DNA of 64,000 nt from Deltaproteobacteria bacterium (GCA_018433085.1 JAHDRW010000014.1:78255-142254), one strand, 5' to 3'; positions 26,761 through 36,229 are shown, numbered from the stretch's first letter. Notes: a model not told the origin generated them from the sequence alone. Made by a program: numbers and translations.

Positions 26761-27873
26761 ATGCGTGGAATATTTGTTCGGCTCGTGATGGTGCTGATGG
26801 CGCTTTTCCTGGTCACGGCATGTGATGACGAAAGATCCGAAGAAGGGGCGCTTGCCGTGGGCCTTACCGACGCCGCTTCAGGCGACTTCCAGGCGGTATA
26901 CGTCACGATCGGGGAGGTCCAGGTGCACCGGGGAGGAGAAGAGAACGGCGAGTGGCTGGTGATCGCCTCGCCCGGCAGGACGTACAACCTCTTGGAACTG
27001 GTGAACGGGGTGATCGAGCGGCTGGGCGTGGCCCCGCTCGCGACCGGAAGCTACACCCAGATGAGGCTGATCATCGGCGACGAGGCCGACGGGGGGACGA
27101 ACATTCTGGATCAGCGCCACCCCTATGCGAACTATCTCATCGATTCCCAGGGCGAATGCCATCGGCTCAGCGTGCCCAGCGGCGATCGCACCGGCATCAA
27201 GCTCGTCCACGGTTTCGAGATCGTGAAGGATCTCACCACGGATCTGGTTCTGGATTTCGATGTGGACCGATCCGTAGTCAGGGCCGGAAACAGCGGGAAC
27301 TGGATGCTCAAACCGACCGTCAAGGTCGTGGATACGGTGGAGAACGCAATCGTGAGCGGCATGGTGGCGGACCAGATGGATGGAGTCCTCCCGTGTGCCA
27401 GGGTCAGTGCCCAGGTGTTCGACCAGGACACGGATCAGGTGACGGTCATCACCTCGACCCTCTCTGACGCGACAGGGGAATATCTGATGTATCTTGAGCC
27501 CGGGCCGTATACCATAACGGCGTATATGGAAGGGTATGATCCGGCATGCGTGGATCTCGACACGGAGGTCGGCGGAGATTATGAGGCCTCGTTTGTGCTT
27601 TCGCCCGCAGACATGCAGGCGATCACCTGCAACGTGGTCCTGCCCCAGGGCGTTCAGGACGGGTGCGTCACGGTGCGCTTTATCCTGACCTCCCCCTGCG
27701 ACGAAAACAGGCTCATCGAGCTCAAATCCCTGAATGTTTCGGAGACCGGCGCATACGAGGTTCCGCTGCCTTCGGGAACCTATCGGGTACTCGCCACCGA
27801 CGGCACCAAAACACTTCCGGTCCAGAGCATTGCCACCGGCAGCCCGGTTACGCTGGATTTCACCATCAGGTGA
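26761..27873 (+). CDS. DUF4382 domain lipoprotein with carboxypeptidase-regulatory-like domain
   Basis: This exported lipoprotein of about 370 residues has a signal peptide (RGIFVRLVMVLMALFLVTAC) ending in the lipobox Cys. The DUF4382 domain (about 30-185) contains VGLTDAASGDFQAVYVTIG, NLLELVNG and YTQMRLIIGD. It is followed by a beta-sandwich repeat of the carboxypeptidase-regulatory type (about 200-285, SGMVADQMDG...LSDATGEYLMYLEPGPY) and a second related sandwich at the C-terminus (SETGAYEVPLPSGTYRV). AAAGGAGAAGG precedes ATG 26761. Function unknown; extracellular binding is likely. Confidence 0.85.
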   Translation: MRGIFVRLVMVLMALFLVTACDDERSEEGALAVGLTDAASGDFQAVYVTIGEVQVHRGGEENGEWLVIASPGRTYNLLELVNGVIERLGVAPLATGSYTQMRLIIGDEADGGTNILDQRHPYANYLIDSQGECHRLSVPSGDRTGIKLVHGFEIVKDLTTDLVLDFDVDRSVVRAGNSGNWMLKPTVKVVDTVENAIVSGMVADQMDGVLPCARVSAQVFDQDTDQVTVITSTLSDATGEYLMYLEPGPYTITAYMEGYDPACVDLDTEVGGDYEASFVLSPADMQAITCNVVLPQGVQDGCVTVRFILTSPCDENRLIELKSLNVSETGAYEVPLPSGTYRVLATDGTKTLPVQSIATGSPVTLDFTIR

Positions 27874-27916
27874 TTCCATTACCCCGTTCCGATGATGTGG
27901 CCGCCGCCGGATCTTT

Positions 27917-28342
27917 CTAGACCCCTGTGCCGTTCGGATCCATGTCGCAGTACGGCGCCCTGGCGAAGGAGATCACCTTCTCCACCTTCACGGTGACCTC
28001 GCGTTCCGTCTGGGCCACCCGCGCCCTGGATTCGGGTCTCTCGGGGGTGTAGCCGTCGAGCACGGCGATGTCCGTCACCTCTTCCGCAGTGCCCAGTATC
28101 TGGTAGCCCTGGTCGGTGTCGCTGTCCCAGACAATGACGTCCAGGCGGGGGTTGCGGCTCAGGTTTGCGACCGTGGCGGGGCAGAACCAACTGGAGATGG
28201 CCAGCTTGTCCTCGGAGACCCGCTCGATGACATTGGCGACGGCCAGATTGGGAAACCCCGAGGTGTCGGCGGTGGCGATCAGCACATACCCGAGCTTGTG
28301 GCCCAGATCCACGGCATCCGTTACGCGGGTGGCGCCATACAT
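27917..28342 (-). CDS. Pyridoxamine 5'-phosphate oxidase-like flavin-binding protein
   Basis: This 141-residue protein has the split-barrel FMN-binding fold: KLGYVLIATADTSGFPNLAV, an ISSWFCPATVANLSRNPRLD segment, and GYQILGTAEEVTD. The ATG at 28342 overlaps the stop of the upstream PRTase gene (TGATG), so the two are translationally coupled. The specific reaction is not predictable; members include heme, F420 and FMN-binding oxidoreductases. Confidence 0.8.
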   Translation of the reverse strand: MYGATRVTDAVDLGHKLGYVLIATADTSGFPNLAVANVIERVSEDKLAISSWFCPATVANLSRNPRLDVIVWDSDTDQGYQILGTAEEVTDIAVLDGYTPERPESRARVAQTEREVTVKVEKVISFARAPYCDMDPNGTGV

Positions 28343-29019
28343 CACGCAGACCCCTGGGTACTCGTTCTCAGGGCCTCCGCCACCTCCTCGTCCGTCGTCT
28401 GGTCGAACCGAACGTAGAAGCGACCGACAGAGTGGAGGGCGGGGGGAACCCTGAGCGCTATGGTCTCGTCGGCATCATCGGACAGGGTCATCAGGGCATC
28501 CATGTTGCCCACCGGTACCGCCACGATCAGCCTCTCCGGGCGCTCCTTCCGGACCGCCCAGAGGGATGCCTGCAGGGTGGATCCGGTGGCCACGCCGTCA
28601 TCGGTGATCACCACGATTCTCCCCTCGAGGGGGATTTTGGGTCTGATTTTCCGATACCGGCCGGCCTGCTGACGGATCACCGACATCTGATAGGCCTTTT
28701 CCTGTTCGATGTAGGACTCGTCTACTCCGATCCGCGTGGAAAGACCGGCATCGAGGAAAAGCTGGCCATCCTCGCTCAAGGCGCCGATGGCCAGTTCCGG
28801 GTTTTCGGGGGCGCCCATCTTGCGGGTGAGGACGATATCGAGGTCGGCGCTGAGGATTCGTGCTATTTCCCGGGCCACGATTACCCCGCCCCGGGGGATG
28901 CCAAGTACCACGGTGGACTCATCCGCCGAATTCAAAAGCCTGTTTCCCAGAGCCATGCCCGCCTCGTACCGGTCCATGAACGGCTCCCGGCTTCGGGAAG
29001 AGATCACGAGCGTTCCCAT
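28342..29019 (-). CDS. Phosphoribosyltransferase family protein
   Basis: This 225-residue protein shows a PRPP-binding loop VVITDDGVATGSTL (about 135-148), the N-terminal GIPRGGVIVAREIA and RKMGAPENPELAIGAL, both typical of the stand-alone PRTase family often paired with dienelactone hydrolases or erythromycin esterases. GGAGG precedes the ATG. It is coupled to the flavin-binding protein gene downstream. A decayed erythromycin-esterase gene elsewhere in this window (23.0 kb) suggests the usual partner once existed. Confidence 0.85.
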   Translation of the reverse strand: MGTLVISSRSREPFMDRYEAGMALGNRLLNSADESTVVLGIPRGGVIVAREIARILSADLDIVLTRKMGAPENPELAIGALSEDGQLFLDAGLSTRIGVDESYIEQEKAYQMSVIRQQAGRYRKIRPKIPLEGRIVVITDDGVATGSTLQASLWAVRKERPERLIVAVPVGNMDALMTLSDDADETIALRVPPALHSVGRFYVRFDQTTDEEVAEALRTSTQGSA

Positions 29020-29356
29020 GCACTACCTCCGGGACGCCCGGCAGGGCTGCGTTCCGGGCCCGGATCTTCGCAGGGGCGCGATGTGAGAGGACTGCTGCAT
29101 GCCCATGCTGCTCTCCTATCAGATTTCTTATAGGGATGTTCCGTCGAGTTTCAATACGGACTCTTGCCGGATTGCCGGGCGGGTGGAGGACGGGAGATCA
29201 TGGAAGGGAGGGGCAAGCCCCTTTCCCGGGGTATGCAGCGAGTCTTTCGCGCCGGGGTCTACAGAAAACAACGGCCGGGAAAACATGGGGGAAGGCACCG
29301 GGGACCTGACGCAACGGACTGTACCGGGGCCATGCCGCATGATGAATCCGGTGCTT
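29020..29356. other. Intergenic region between S1 protein and PRTase genes
   Basis: About 337 bp without coding character. It contains TTTCTTATAGGGATGTTCC (29124-29142), close to the first operator palindrome upstream of the MarR gene. Confidence 0.4.
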
Positions 29357-30796
29357 CTATTTTTTCCTTTTGAGCGCCTGCTGGAGCTTCTCGCCGAGTG
29401 AGCTGAGGTGCTGCTCGGACCCGCCGGTGAAACTTTTCCAGTCGCCTTCGTCGCTTGCGTCGCCGGGGGTGAGGGTGAGCCTGCGCGAGCCTGTGTCGAT
29501 GGACTCGATCATCACGGTGATGCGTTCACCGGGCTGCTTCCTGTCGATGGACGAGGGGTCGTGGAAACGGGCGATTTTCGACTTGGGCAGCAGACCCGTA
29601 ATCCCGGGCTCCAGGTTGATGAAGAGACCGAATTTCTCCTTTTTCTCGATAGACCCTTCTATCCGCTGCCCTGGCCTATATCTCTCCTCGGCGCCGATCC
29701 AGGGGTCACCCTCGGCGTCCTTCATGCTCAGAGAGATTCTGCGGTTTCCCGGATCGATCTCCTTGATCAGGATATCGACGGCATCGCCCGGTGCCACCTC
29801 GTCCCGGGTTCTGGACACCCGCTTGGTGTAGCTCATCTCGGAGATGTGAACAAGCCCCTCCACGCCGGGCTCGATCTCCACGAAGACACCGTACTCCATG
29901 CACCGGGTCACCTTGCCCGAGAGCTTCTGCCCGGAAGAATATTTTTGGTCCACCGTGTTCCAGGGATCTTCCCCCACCTGTTTCATCGACAGGGAGATCT
30001 TGCCGTTATCTCCCGAGGCGTTCTTTTCGATCCCGATGACCTTGACCGTGATCTCGTCGCCCGTGTGCAGGATCTCGTCCGGGGTGCCCAGCCGGGACCA
30101 GCTCATCTCGGAGATATGCACCATCCCCTCGACCCCGGGGCTCAGCTCCACGAAGGCACCGTAGGGCATGATCCTGCTCACCCTTCCCGTGCCGACGTGG
30201 CCGGGTGCGAGGGACCCGAAGAACGCCCTTCTTGCCTCTTCCTCTTCCTCCTCCAGGAGGGTGCGGCGGGAGACAACGATGTTCCTTCCCCCTTCGCTCA
30301 GTTCGGTGATGAGGAAGCGGAAGGTCTTGCCAACGTATTCTTCCGGGTGCTCCACATAGCTCGTGTCGATCTGGCTCATCGGACAGAAGGCCCGGTGCTT
30401 GACCACCTCTACGTTGAGGCCCCCCTTGCAGGTATCCGTAATGCGGCCCTCGATGGGGAGGCGCTGATGGTACGCATCCTTGAGCTGCTCCGCGCCCCCG
30501 ACGCCTGTCAGGGCACGGGAGAGCCTGATTTCCCCATGACGCATGGAAACGATATAGAGTTCCAAGGTGTCTCCCACCCGATAGGGGAGATCGCCATTTT
30601 CATCCGTCAACTCGGCGAGGTCAACGACCCCGTCGACCTTGCTGCCGGTATCCACGAACACGCTTTCCTTACCGATGGAGATAATCTTTCCGCTGAGCTT
30701 GCTTCCGACCCGGTGCGATTCCCGGTTTTCCGGGCCGTATGAGTCGAGAAGCTCTTCCATGGACAGTTGCTTTTCGTTGTTTTCCGTGTCTGACAT
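29357..30796 (-). CDS. S1 RNA-binding domain protein (ribosomal protein S1-like, five S1 domains)
   Basis: This 479-residue protein has five OB-fold S1 domains starting near residues 33, 110, 200, 285 and 370. Each of the last three shows a GxFVEL/GVFVEI/GLFINL strand and an HISEMS or similar turn. Domains three and four (VGTGRVSRIMPYGAFVEL; LSGKVTRCMEYGVFVEI) are the most canonical; the first two are more divergent. E. coli S1 has six domains, so this may be a second S1-type protein rather than the ribosomal one. The start at 30796 is preceded by GGAGAAAGGG; a longer reading to 30871 has no ribosome site. Confidence 0.88.
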   Translation of the reverse strand: MSDTENNEKQLSMEELLDSYGPENRESHRVGSKLSGKIISIGKESVFVDTGSKVDGVVDLAELTDENGDLPYRVGDTLELYIVSMRHGEIRLSRALTGVGGAEQLKDAYHQRLPIEGRITDTCKGGLNVEVVKHRAFCPMSQIDTSYVEHPEEYVGKTFRFLITELSEGGRNIVVSRRTLLEEEEEEARRAFFGSLAPGHVGTGRVSRIMPYGAFVELSPGVEGMVHISEMSWSRLGTPDEILHTGDEITVKVIGIEKNASGDNGKISLSMKQVGEDPWNTVDQKYSSGQKLSGKVTRCMEYGVFVEIEPGVEGLVHISEMSYTKRVSRTRDEVAPGDAVDILIKEIDPGNRRISLSMKDAEGDPWIGAEERYRPGQRIEGSIEKKEKFGLFINLEPGITGLLPKSKIARFHDPSSIDRKQPGERITVMIESIDTGSRRLTLTPGDASDEGDWKSFTGGSEQHLSSLGEKLQQALKRKK

Positions 30797-30919
30797 CCCT
30801 TTCTCCCCCCACGTGGTCCACTTTTGAGTGAAGGGCATGATAGAGAAATTTGTCGTGCGAGTAAATAACAATGTTGGCCAGGGCGCCTGCGTGGAAAACT
30901 CCCTGCAGTCCCCCCGCGC

Positions 30920-32341
30920 TCACTTCTCCTTCTCGAAGGCGGCTCTCCGCTCCCTTGATGCGATCCTTCCGGCGATTATGCTCCCCGCGAACAGAAAGGC
31001 CGCCGACACCGGGAAGCTCAAGAGGAGAAGGTCTTCATGCCCGGCAAGCTTGAGGTAGGCGGATGCCCCCCCTCCGAACACGATTGCGAGGACCGCGCCG
31101 GTGGGACGGAGCCGGAATCTCTCCGAATAGAACCCGAAAAGAACGGGGACGACGAGGCCGCCCGAGTAAATGGTGTAGGCGAGGAACAGGGAGCCGATGA
31201 TTCCCTGCATTTCTAAGGCAATGACGACGGAGAGGACGCCGATGACCAGTACGGCTGCCCGCGAGAGAAAGACAAGGTTCTTCTCCGGGAAATCGGCAGG
31301 AAGTACGGGACGGACGACATCATTGACGACGATGGTACCTGCCGTAAGGATGCAGGTATCGGCAGACGACATGACCGCCGCGAGCAGAGCCGCCATGACC
31401 AGGGCATTGAAGCCGGGGGGCAGCAGGTGCATGACCAGCGCGGGAAAGGCGTTTTCCGGAGGGATATCGGGAAGCAGAAACCGGGCGGCGATGCCGATGA
31501 AGACGATGGCAAACGCCAGCGGGATCATGACGCACGCGGTTATGAGAGAGGCCCTTCGCGCAGTCCGGGGCGTCCGCGCGCAGAACAGCCGTGAAAAGAT
31601 GTCGGGACCTACCACAAAGACCGAGCCCACAAAAAGAAAGAAGAGCAGGAGGTCCTGGGAGGTGAACGTCGGTGAGACCGGGAAGGAGAAGTGTCCGGGT
31701 GGAAGCGAGGCAGCCATGGTAAATGGATCGCCGGTTGCCGTTGCAATGAAGGCGAGGCAGATGATGATTCCGGTGAGGATGACGATGGACTGGACGATGT
31801 CTGTTTTGATAATGGAATACTGACCGCCCAGCGCAGTATAGACAACCATGACGCCACCTACCATCACCATGGTGGACCGGAGATCGAACTGCCAGAGTGT
31901 GGTGAGGATCTTCCCCGCCGCGATGATCTGGGCCGCGATGACCCCGATCCATGCAACGGCGATGAGGACCGAGGAAATGATCTTGGCGAGGTCGCTGTCG
32001 TACTGGGCCTTCAGAATCTCGGGCAGGGTGTAGACCTCGTAGGAGCGCACCTTCTCGGAGAGCCAGAAAGAGAGGATCAAGAGTCCTGCGGCACCCACGA
32101 GCATCCACCACGCACCCACGAGGCCCCTGGAGAACCCGAGCCCTGCGACGCCCAGGGTGCTGGACCCTCCCACAATGGATGCCACGAGCGAACCGGTTAT
32201 CTGGACGGTGCCGCCCTTTCTGTCGCTGACATAGAAACTGCTCAGGGACCTGATGCGTCTGAAGCTGAACAGCCCGATAAGGAGCATACCCGCCAGGTAC
32301 AGGACGATGATTGCGGTGTTGACGAGCTCCATGAAAGGCAT
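30920..32341 (-). CDS. Sodium:solute symporter family protein
   Basis: This 473-residue polytopic protein has about 13 hydrophobic segments, matching the SSS family (PutP/PanF-like). Landmarks are FYVSDRKGG near the first loop, IVGGSSTLGVAGLGFSRGLVGAWW, and the sodium-coupled helix ALLAAVMSSADTCILTAGTIVVNDV. Substrates of this family range from proline and pantothenate to acetate, so none is assigned. The start codon follows a small open frame by only 4 bp, indicating co-transcription. The C-terminal tail is basic and cytoplasmic. Confidence 0.9.
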   Translation of the reverse strand: MPFMELVNTAIIVLYLAGMLLIGLFSFRRIRSLSSFYVSDRKGGTVQITGSLVASIVGGSSTLGVAGLGFSRGLVGAWWMLVGAAGLLILSFWLSEKVRSYEVYTLPEILKAQYDSDLAKIISSVLIAVAWIGVIAAQIIAAGKILTTLWQFDLRSTMVMVGGVMVVYTALGGQYSIIKTDIVQSIVILTGIIICLAFIATATGDPFTMAASLPPGHFSFPVSPTFTSQDLLLFFLFVGSVFVVGPDIFSRLFCARTPRTARRASLITACVMIPLAFAIVFIGIAARFLLPDIPPENAFPALVMHLLPPGFNALVMAALLAAVMSSADTCILTAGTIVVNDVVRPVLPADFPEKNLVFLSRAAVLVIGVLSVVIALEMQGIIGSLFLAYTIYSGGLVVPVLFGFYSERFRLRPTGAVLAIVFGGGASAYLKLAGHEDLLLLSFPVSAAFLFAGSIIAGRIASRERRAAFEKEK

Positions 32342-32344
32342 CGA

Positions 32345-32718
32345 TCAGCTCGTCTTGAGATGCGTTGAGGGTTTTGTTCCCGGCGGGAGGGATGCGGTTG
32401 TCTGAAGAGCGTTGAGTGCATGCCGCAGATCGTTTCCGGCGCACGCATTTTCACGGACCATATCGGCGTGGGCCGCCTGACGATCTCCAATGATCTCCGC
32501 CACGCGGGCACAACTGTATCGGTCCCTGCAACCGCCGCAGGGGGTGATGCCCGGTTTCAACTTGCCTGCTTCTCCTTCTCGATCCTGCACAGCTCTTTTG
32601 CCGCCTTTTTCTTGATCTTCGCGTACAGCCTGGATACCGCGATCCCCTGCCGGAGGACAGGTCGCCATCGATCACGGCACCCGGAAACCGCTTGTTCTGC
32701 CCGGGGCCAAACGTGCAT
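32345..32718 (-). CDS. Small cysteine-containing protein(s): two overlapping frames or one frameshifted gene
   Basis: Two frames show GC-rich third positions in turn. The first, ATG 32718 to TGA 32557, ends ...LYAKIKKKAAKELCRIEKEKQ. The second runs to 32345 with TPCGGCRDRYSCARVAEIIGD. They meet at TTGA, where a TTG start with GGAG upstream could give coupled translation of a 71-residue protein; alternatively a -1 shift would fuse them into one protein of about 120 residues. The stop of the second frame lies 4 bp before the symporter start, supporting a real operon. No family is recognised; the CxxC...C pattern suggests metal or cluster binding. Confidence 0.45.
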
Positions 32719-33097
32719 TACGTGAAAAATAATACATCAAACCGCGAAAGTAAACGATGCGGTGAAACTATCTTGACATGGGCGTGGAGGGCGGTTCCAG
32801 CGGTAGTCCGGACGCCTCACGCATCCGGAAGCCATCTTGAAATCGCTCATGGTGAAGACTCGATCGAAAAGGGGACCGGCTGGCCCTTTGCAGGGATTGC
32901 CCGTTTGAGGTGACGTGCTGTGACGGTTATCATGGATGGGTATGCCGACAAAGAGATTGCTTTTTTCATGAAAGTGGGATCAAACTGCTGCCGTTCCGCC
33001 GGATACCCATACGGGGATGATATCAAAGAGGTGGGTACAGGGGTAGCGCGCATCGGATTGCCCGCGCAGAAAAGGGCGAGGAGAGAAAGGATCTGCA

Positions 33098-33268
33098 ATG
33101 AATATACGGAAAGTCGCTCTGATAGGTTTTATCGTTCTGGGTGTTCTCGACATCGTGTACGGCCTGTTCATGGATGACCGGATCAGTCTTCTGATGGGGC
33201 CTGTGCTGATCATCATCGGTCTTTACCTGATCATGCGGGAGAGGAAGCAGGTCTCGGACAGGCAATGA
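33098..33268 (+). CDS. Small two-helix membrane protein
   Basis: This 56-residue protein starts MNIRKVALIGFIVLGVLDIV and has two hydrophobic segments (about 6-23 and 31-46) separated by FMDDRIS and followed by a basic tail RERKQ. GAGAAAGGA lies seven bases before the ATG. Composition, ribosome site and isolation from other genes support it as real. It resembles small bacterial membrane proteins of unknown function. It lies between the symporter leader region and the convergent phenylacetate-CoA ligase gene. Confidence 0.65.
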   Translation: MNIRKVALIGFIVLGVLDIVYGLFMDDRISLLMGPVLIIIGLYLIMRERKQVSDRQ

Positions 33269-33355
33269 GGCGGTAGAGGACTACGGCGTACGGGGACGAG
33301 ACGATCGCGGCTGCAGAAAATCGGCCGATCCTTCCTCTGATCCGTCTCCTCCGGG

Positions 33356-34645
33356 CTACAGCTTGCGGTTGTCGATGACCCGCACGGCCTTTCCTTCGGC
33401 CACCGGGATGCTGCCCGGTTCGCGGAGATCAACCTCCGGGGTGATGAGGAGCTCGTCTCTGAGCTCCCGGGTGATTCTGCCCCTCAGGCGCTCGAGCGAC
33501 TTGTACGCGTCCAGATTTATCGATGGGTCGATCTCCACCTGGACGATCATGTGGTCGTTGTGCCCCTTCTGCTCGAGGATGATCCGGTAGTTGCGCCCCA
33601 CGCCGGGGATGCTGTTGAGGACCGACTCGATCTGGATGGGGAAGATGTTCACCCCCTTGAGGATCATCATGTCGTCGCTCCGGCCCGTGATCCGCTCGAT
33701 CCGCGCATGGGTTCGCCCGCAGGCGCATTCTCCGGACACCAGCGAGGTGAGGTCCTTGGTGCGGTAGCGGATGATGGGCATTGCCTCGCGGGAGAGCGTG
33801 GTGATGAGCAGCTCGCCCTTCCTGCCCGGGGGAAGTGGTTCCAGGGTGTCGGGGTCCACGATCTCCACCAGGTACGCGTCTTCCCAGATGTGCATGCCGT
33901 TCATCTCCGGGCATTCAAAGGCCACGCCCGGGCCGTTCATCTCGGAGAGGCCATAGGAGTTGAACGCCCTGATCCCGAAGAATTCCTGCACCTTCCTGCG
34001 CGTCTCTTCGGAATGCGGCTCGGCGCCCAGGATTGCGTAGGAGAGGTCGGGGAAATCCCTGCGGGGGTCGATGCCTTCGGCCTCCAGCGTATCGGCCAGG
34101 TGCAGGGCATAGCTCGGGATCACGTGGATGGCCGTGGTCTTGAATTCCTTCATGAACTTGAGCTGGCGCTTGGTGTTCCCCGGACCGGTGGGAATGGTGA
34201 GGCAGCCGAGCCTCTCCGCGCCGTAGTGGAGCCCCAGGCCGCCGGTGAAGAGCCCGTAGCCGATCATGTTCTGAAACACGTCGTGCCTGCGCAGGCCCAT
34301 CATGTAGAGGCAGCGGGTGACCAGCTCGGTCCAGTTGTGGAGGTCGCGGGCGCTGTGGTAGACGACCGTCGGTATTCCTGTGGTGCCGGATGACGAATGG
34401 AGCCTGACCACCTCGTCGAGGGGGGTGCAGACCATACCGTAGGGGTACGCGTCTCTGAGATCCTGCTTCGTGGTGACCGGCAGCTTGCGGACATCGCTCA
34501 GATCACGGATCGTGTAGTCCCCAAGGCCCCTTTCACGGTAGAAGGGGGCACGGGAAGCCCGCTCGAGGGTCTCTCTCAGCCTTCCGAGCTGGAGCTCCTC
34601 CAACTCCTGCCGCGAAATACATTCATCGTTCTTATTCCAGTACAT
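33356..34645 (-). CDS. paaK: Phenylacetate-CoA ligase
   Basis: This 429-residue ligase activates phenylacetate (or a related aryl acid) to its CoA thioester. Motifs are HSSSGTTGIPTVVYHS (P-loop, about 85-100), GLSEMNGPGVAFEC, YRTKDLTSL, IERITGRSDDMMILKGVNIFP (hinge) and a C-terminal AEGKAVRVIDN segment with the catalytic Lys. GAGGAG precedes the ATG. In anaerobes PaaK works with aryl-pyruvate ferredoxin oxidoreductases in aromatic amino acid degradation. No paa ring-oxidation genes are nearby, as expected for an anaerobe. Confidence 0.93.
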   Translation of the reverse strand: MYWNKNDECISRQELEELQLGRLRETLERASRAPFYRERGLGDYTIRDLSDVRKLPVTTKQDLRDAYPYGMVCTPLDEVVRLHSSSGTTGIPTVVYHSARDLHNWTELVTRCLYMMGLRRHDVFQNMIGYGLFTGGLGLHYGAERLGCLTIPTGPGNTKRQLKFMKEFKTTAIHVIPSYALHLADTLEAEGIDPRRDFPDLSYAILGAEPHSEETRRKVQEFFGIRAFNSYGLSEMNGPGVAFECPEMNGMHIWEDAYLVEIVDPDTLEPLPPGRKGELLITTLSREAMPIIRYRTKDLTSLVSGECACGRTHARIERITGRSDDMMILKGVNIFPIQIESVLNSIPGVGRNYRIILEQKGHNDHMIVQVEIDPSINLDAYKSLERLRGRITRELRDELLITPEVDLREPGSIPVAEGKAVRVIDNRKL

Positions 34646-34968
34646 GGATGCTCCTCACGGATGTGAGCGGCGGCCAATACTTCCGGCCGCGTCTGCCCTT
34701 GCTGATACCACCGGTGCTACATGCGATCGTATGGTGCCGGCTTCTCCAACAGGGAGAGTCATATCGTAAAAACCCGCTTCCCCATCTTAAAATTTTCCGT
34801 AAAAGCCTTGTATTCCGCATAGACCTACCACGACACGGAATCCAAGTCAATCCGGCTTCGGATATCTCACCCAGGCACCTGATTCCTTTATGCTCGGTGT
34901 GAACATGATATTTTCCGGAGGCCTGGAGGAGACATCCGGGGGAGGGGAGAACCGGAGGGGTACAGGAA
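34646..34968. other. Intergenic region between paaK and secG terminator
   Basis: About 320 bp, comparatively AT-rich at 34790-34850. It probably holds the paaK promoter (minus strand), but I see no clean consensus and no coding sequence. Confidence 0.4.
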
Positions 34969-35005
34969 TAAAAAACCGCCAGGCCTGAAAAAAAGGCCCT
35001 GGCGG
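34969..35005 (-). terminator. Rho-independent terminator after pgk-tpiA-secG
   Basis: Stem CCGCCAGGCCT (34976-34986) pairs with AGGCCCTGGCGG (34994-35005) with one mismatch. On the minus strand it is followed by six T (34975-34970). It ends the pgk-tpiA-secG operon. Confidence 0.88.
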
Positions 35006-35060
35006 GAGTTTTCCGTAAAAACCTCTGTCCTGTCCCTTGGAAAAAAGTGCCTTCAGGAGG

Positions 35061-35453
35061 CTACTGGGCAGGGCTCGGCTCGGCCGGCGTCTGACCCTGC
35101 GGTGCAGCCGGGATCGACGGCGCGGCAGGCGCAGCGTCGGCTTCCCCGCCCGGCTGGGGCGCAGCGCTCCCCGGTGCCGCAGGAGCGGTGGTGGTCTGGT
35201 TGTCCATGATGCTCTGGGTCGGCCGCTCAAAGGTGAAATACCCGAGGGTGAGCGAGGTGAGCATAAACACGACCACCAGGACTCGCGTCGCCTTGTTGAG
35301 GAAATCGGCCGGGCCGGCGGAGCCGAACAGGGCCTGCGAACCCGCCCCGCCGAAGACGGCGCCGATATCGGCTCCCTTGCCGGACTGCAGGAGCACGGCA
35401 ATGATCAGCAGCACCGACACCACGATGTGAATGGTTAAGAGAAGTCCGTACAT
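35061..35453 (-). CDS. secG: Preprotein translocase subunit SecG
   Basis: This 130-residue inner-membrane protein is an accessory subunit of SecYEG. The first helix (YGLLLTIHIVVSVLLIIAVLL), the signature QSGKGADIGAVFGGAGSQALFGS and the second helix (ATRVLVVVFMLTSLTLGYF) are typical. Beyond residue 75 it has a long Ala/Pro/Gln-rich tail (APAAPGSAAPQPGG and similar), absent in E. coli SecG (110 residues). It follows tpiA by 4 bp in the pgk-tpiA-secG order common in bacteria. Confidence 0.95.
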   Translation of the reverse strand: MYGLLLTIHIVVSVLLIIAVLLQSGKGADIGAVFGGAGSQALFGSAGPADFLNKATRVLVVVFMLTSLTLGYFTFERPTQSIMDNQTTTAPAAPGSAAPQPGGEADAAPAAPSIPAAPQGQTPAEPSPAQ

Positions 35454-35457
35454 AGTC

Positions 35458-36216
35458 TCACTTTCCTTTAAAACGTATTATTCTTTCGAACGAGGCCGCA
35501 TCGAGGCTGGCGCCCCCAACCAGGGCGCCGTCGATGTCGGCCTTGGCCATGAGCGCGTCGATGTTGTCTCCCTTGACACTGCCGCCGTAGAGGATTCGGA
35601 TCCTCTCCGCAACCTCTTGACCGAAGAGATCGCTCAGGAGCCCCCTGATAAAGGCATGGACCTCCTGTGCGGTCTCCGGCGTTGCGGTCTTTCCCGTTCC
35701 GATGGCCCAGACCGGCTCATAGGCGATGACCAGGGACCCGGCCTGTCCGGCGTCAATGCCTGCGAGGCCGTGTTTGATCTGGGCCTCGATCACGGCGTCC
35801 GTCTTTCCCGCCTCGCGCTGGTCAAGGGTCTCCCCCACGCACACGATCGGGGTGAGGCCGCCTCTGATCGCGGCAAACAGGCGCTTGTTGACCGTTTCGT
35901 CCGTCTCGCCGAAATACTGCCTGCGCTCGGAGTGGCCGATGATCGCATGGCTCGCTCCCGCACTCGCGAGCATGGGCGCGCCGATTTCCCCGGTAAAGGC
36001 GCCCGAGTCTTCCCAGAAGACATTCTGGGAGCCTACCTTGACCGGGGATTCCCTGAACGAATTCACCAGGGCATGGATGTAAAGGCAGGGGGGGCAGACG
36101 AGTATCTCAGGCACGCTGACATCCGAGACCCGCTGCGCGATATCATCGGCCCAGGAAGAGGCTTCGTCCAGGGTCTTGAACATCTTCCAGTTGCCGGCTA
36201 TGAGAGGCGTTCTCAT
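35458..36216 (-). CDS. tpiA: Triosephosphate isomerase
   Basis: This 252-residue TIM-barrel enzyme interconverts glyceraldehyde-3-phosphate and dihydroxyacetone phosphate. The active-site Lys is in GNWKM, the catalytic His in IIGHSERRQYFGE, the catalytic Glu and loop 6 in AYEPVWAIGTGKTATP, and the phosphate site in YGGSVKGDN. Length is standard. It is 13 bp after pgk. Confidence 0.97.
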   Translation of the reverse strand: MRTPLIAGNWKMFKTLDEASSWADDIAQRVSDVSVPEILVCPPCLYIHALVNSFRESPVKVGSQNVFWEDSGAFTGEIGAPMLASAGASHAIIGHSERRQYFGETDETVNKRLFAAIRGGLTPIVCVGETLDQREAGKTDAVIEAQIKHGLAGIDAGQAGSLVIAYEPVWAIGTGKTATPETAQEVHAFIRGLLSDLFGQEVAERIRILYGGSVKGDNIDALMAKADIDGALVGGASLDAASFERIIRFKGK

Positions 36217-36229
36217 CCTTTCTCCACTC

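Noticed and set aside
29099..29401. Small open frames in the 29.1-29.4 kb gap
   Set aside because: Composition and start sites are unconvincing, and no homology is recognisable.
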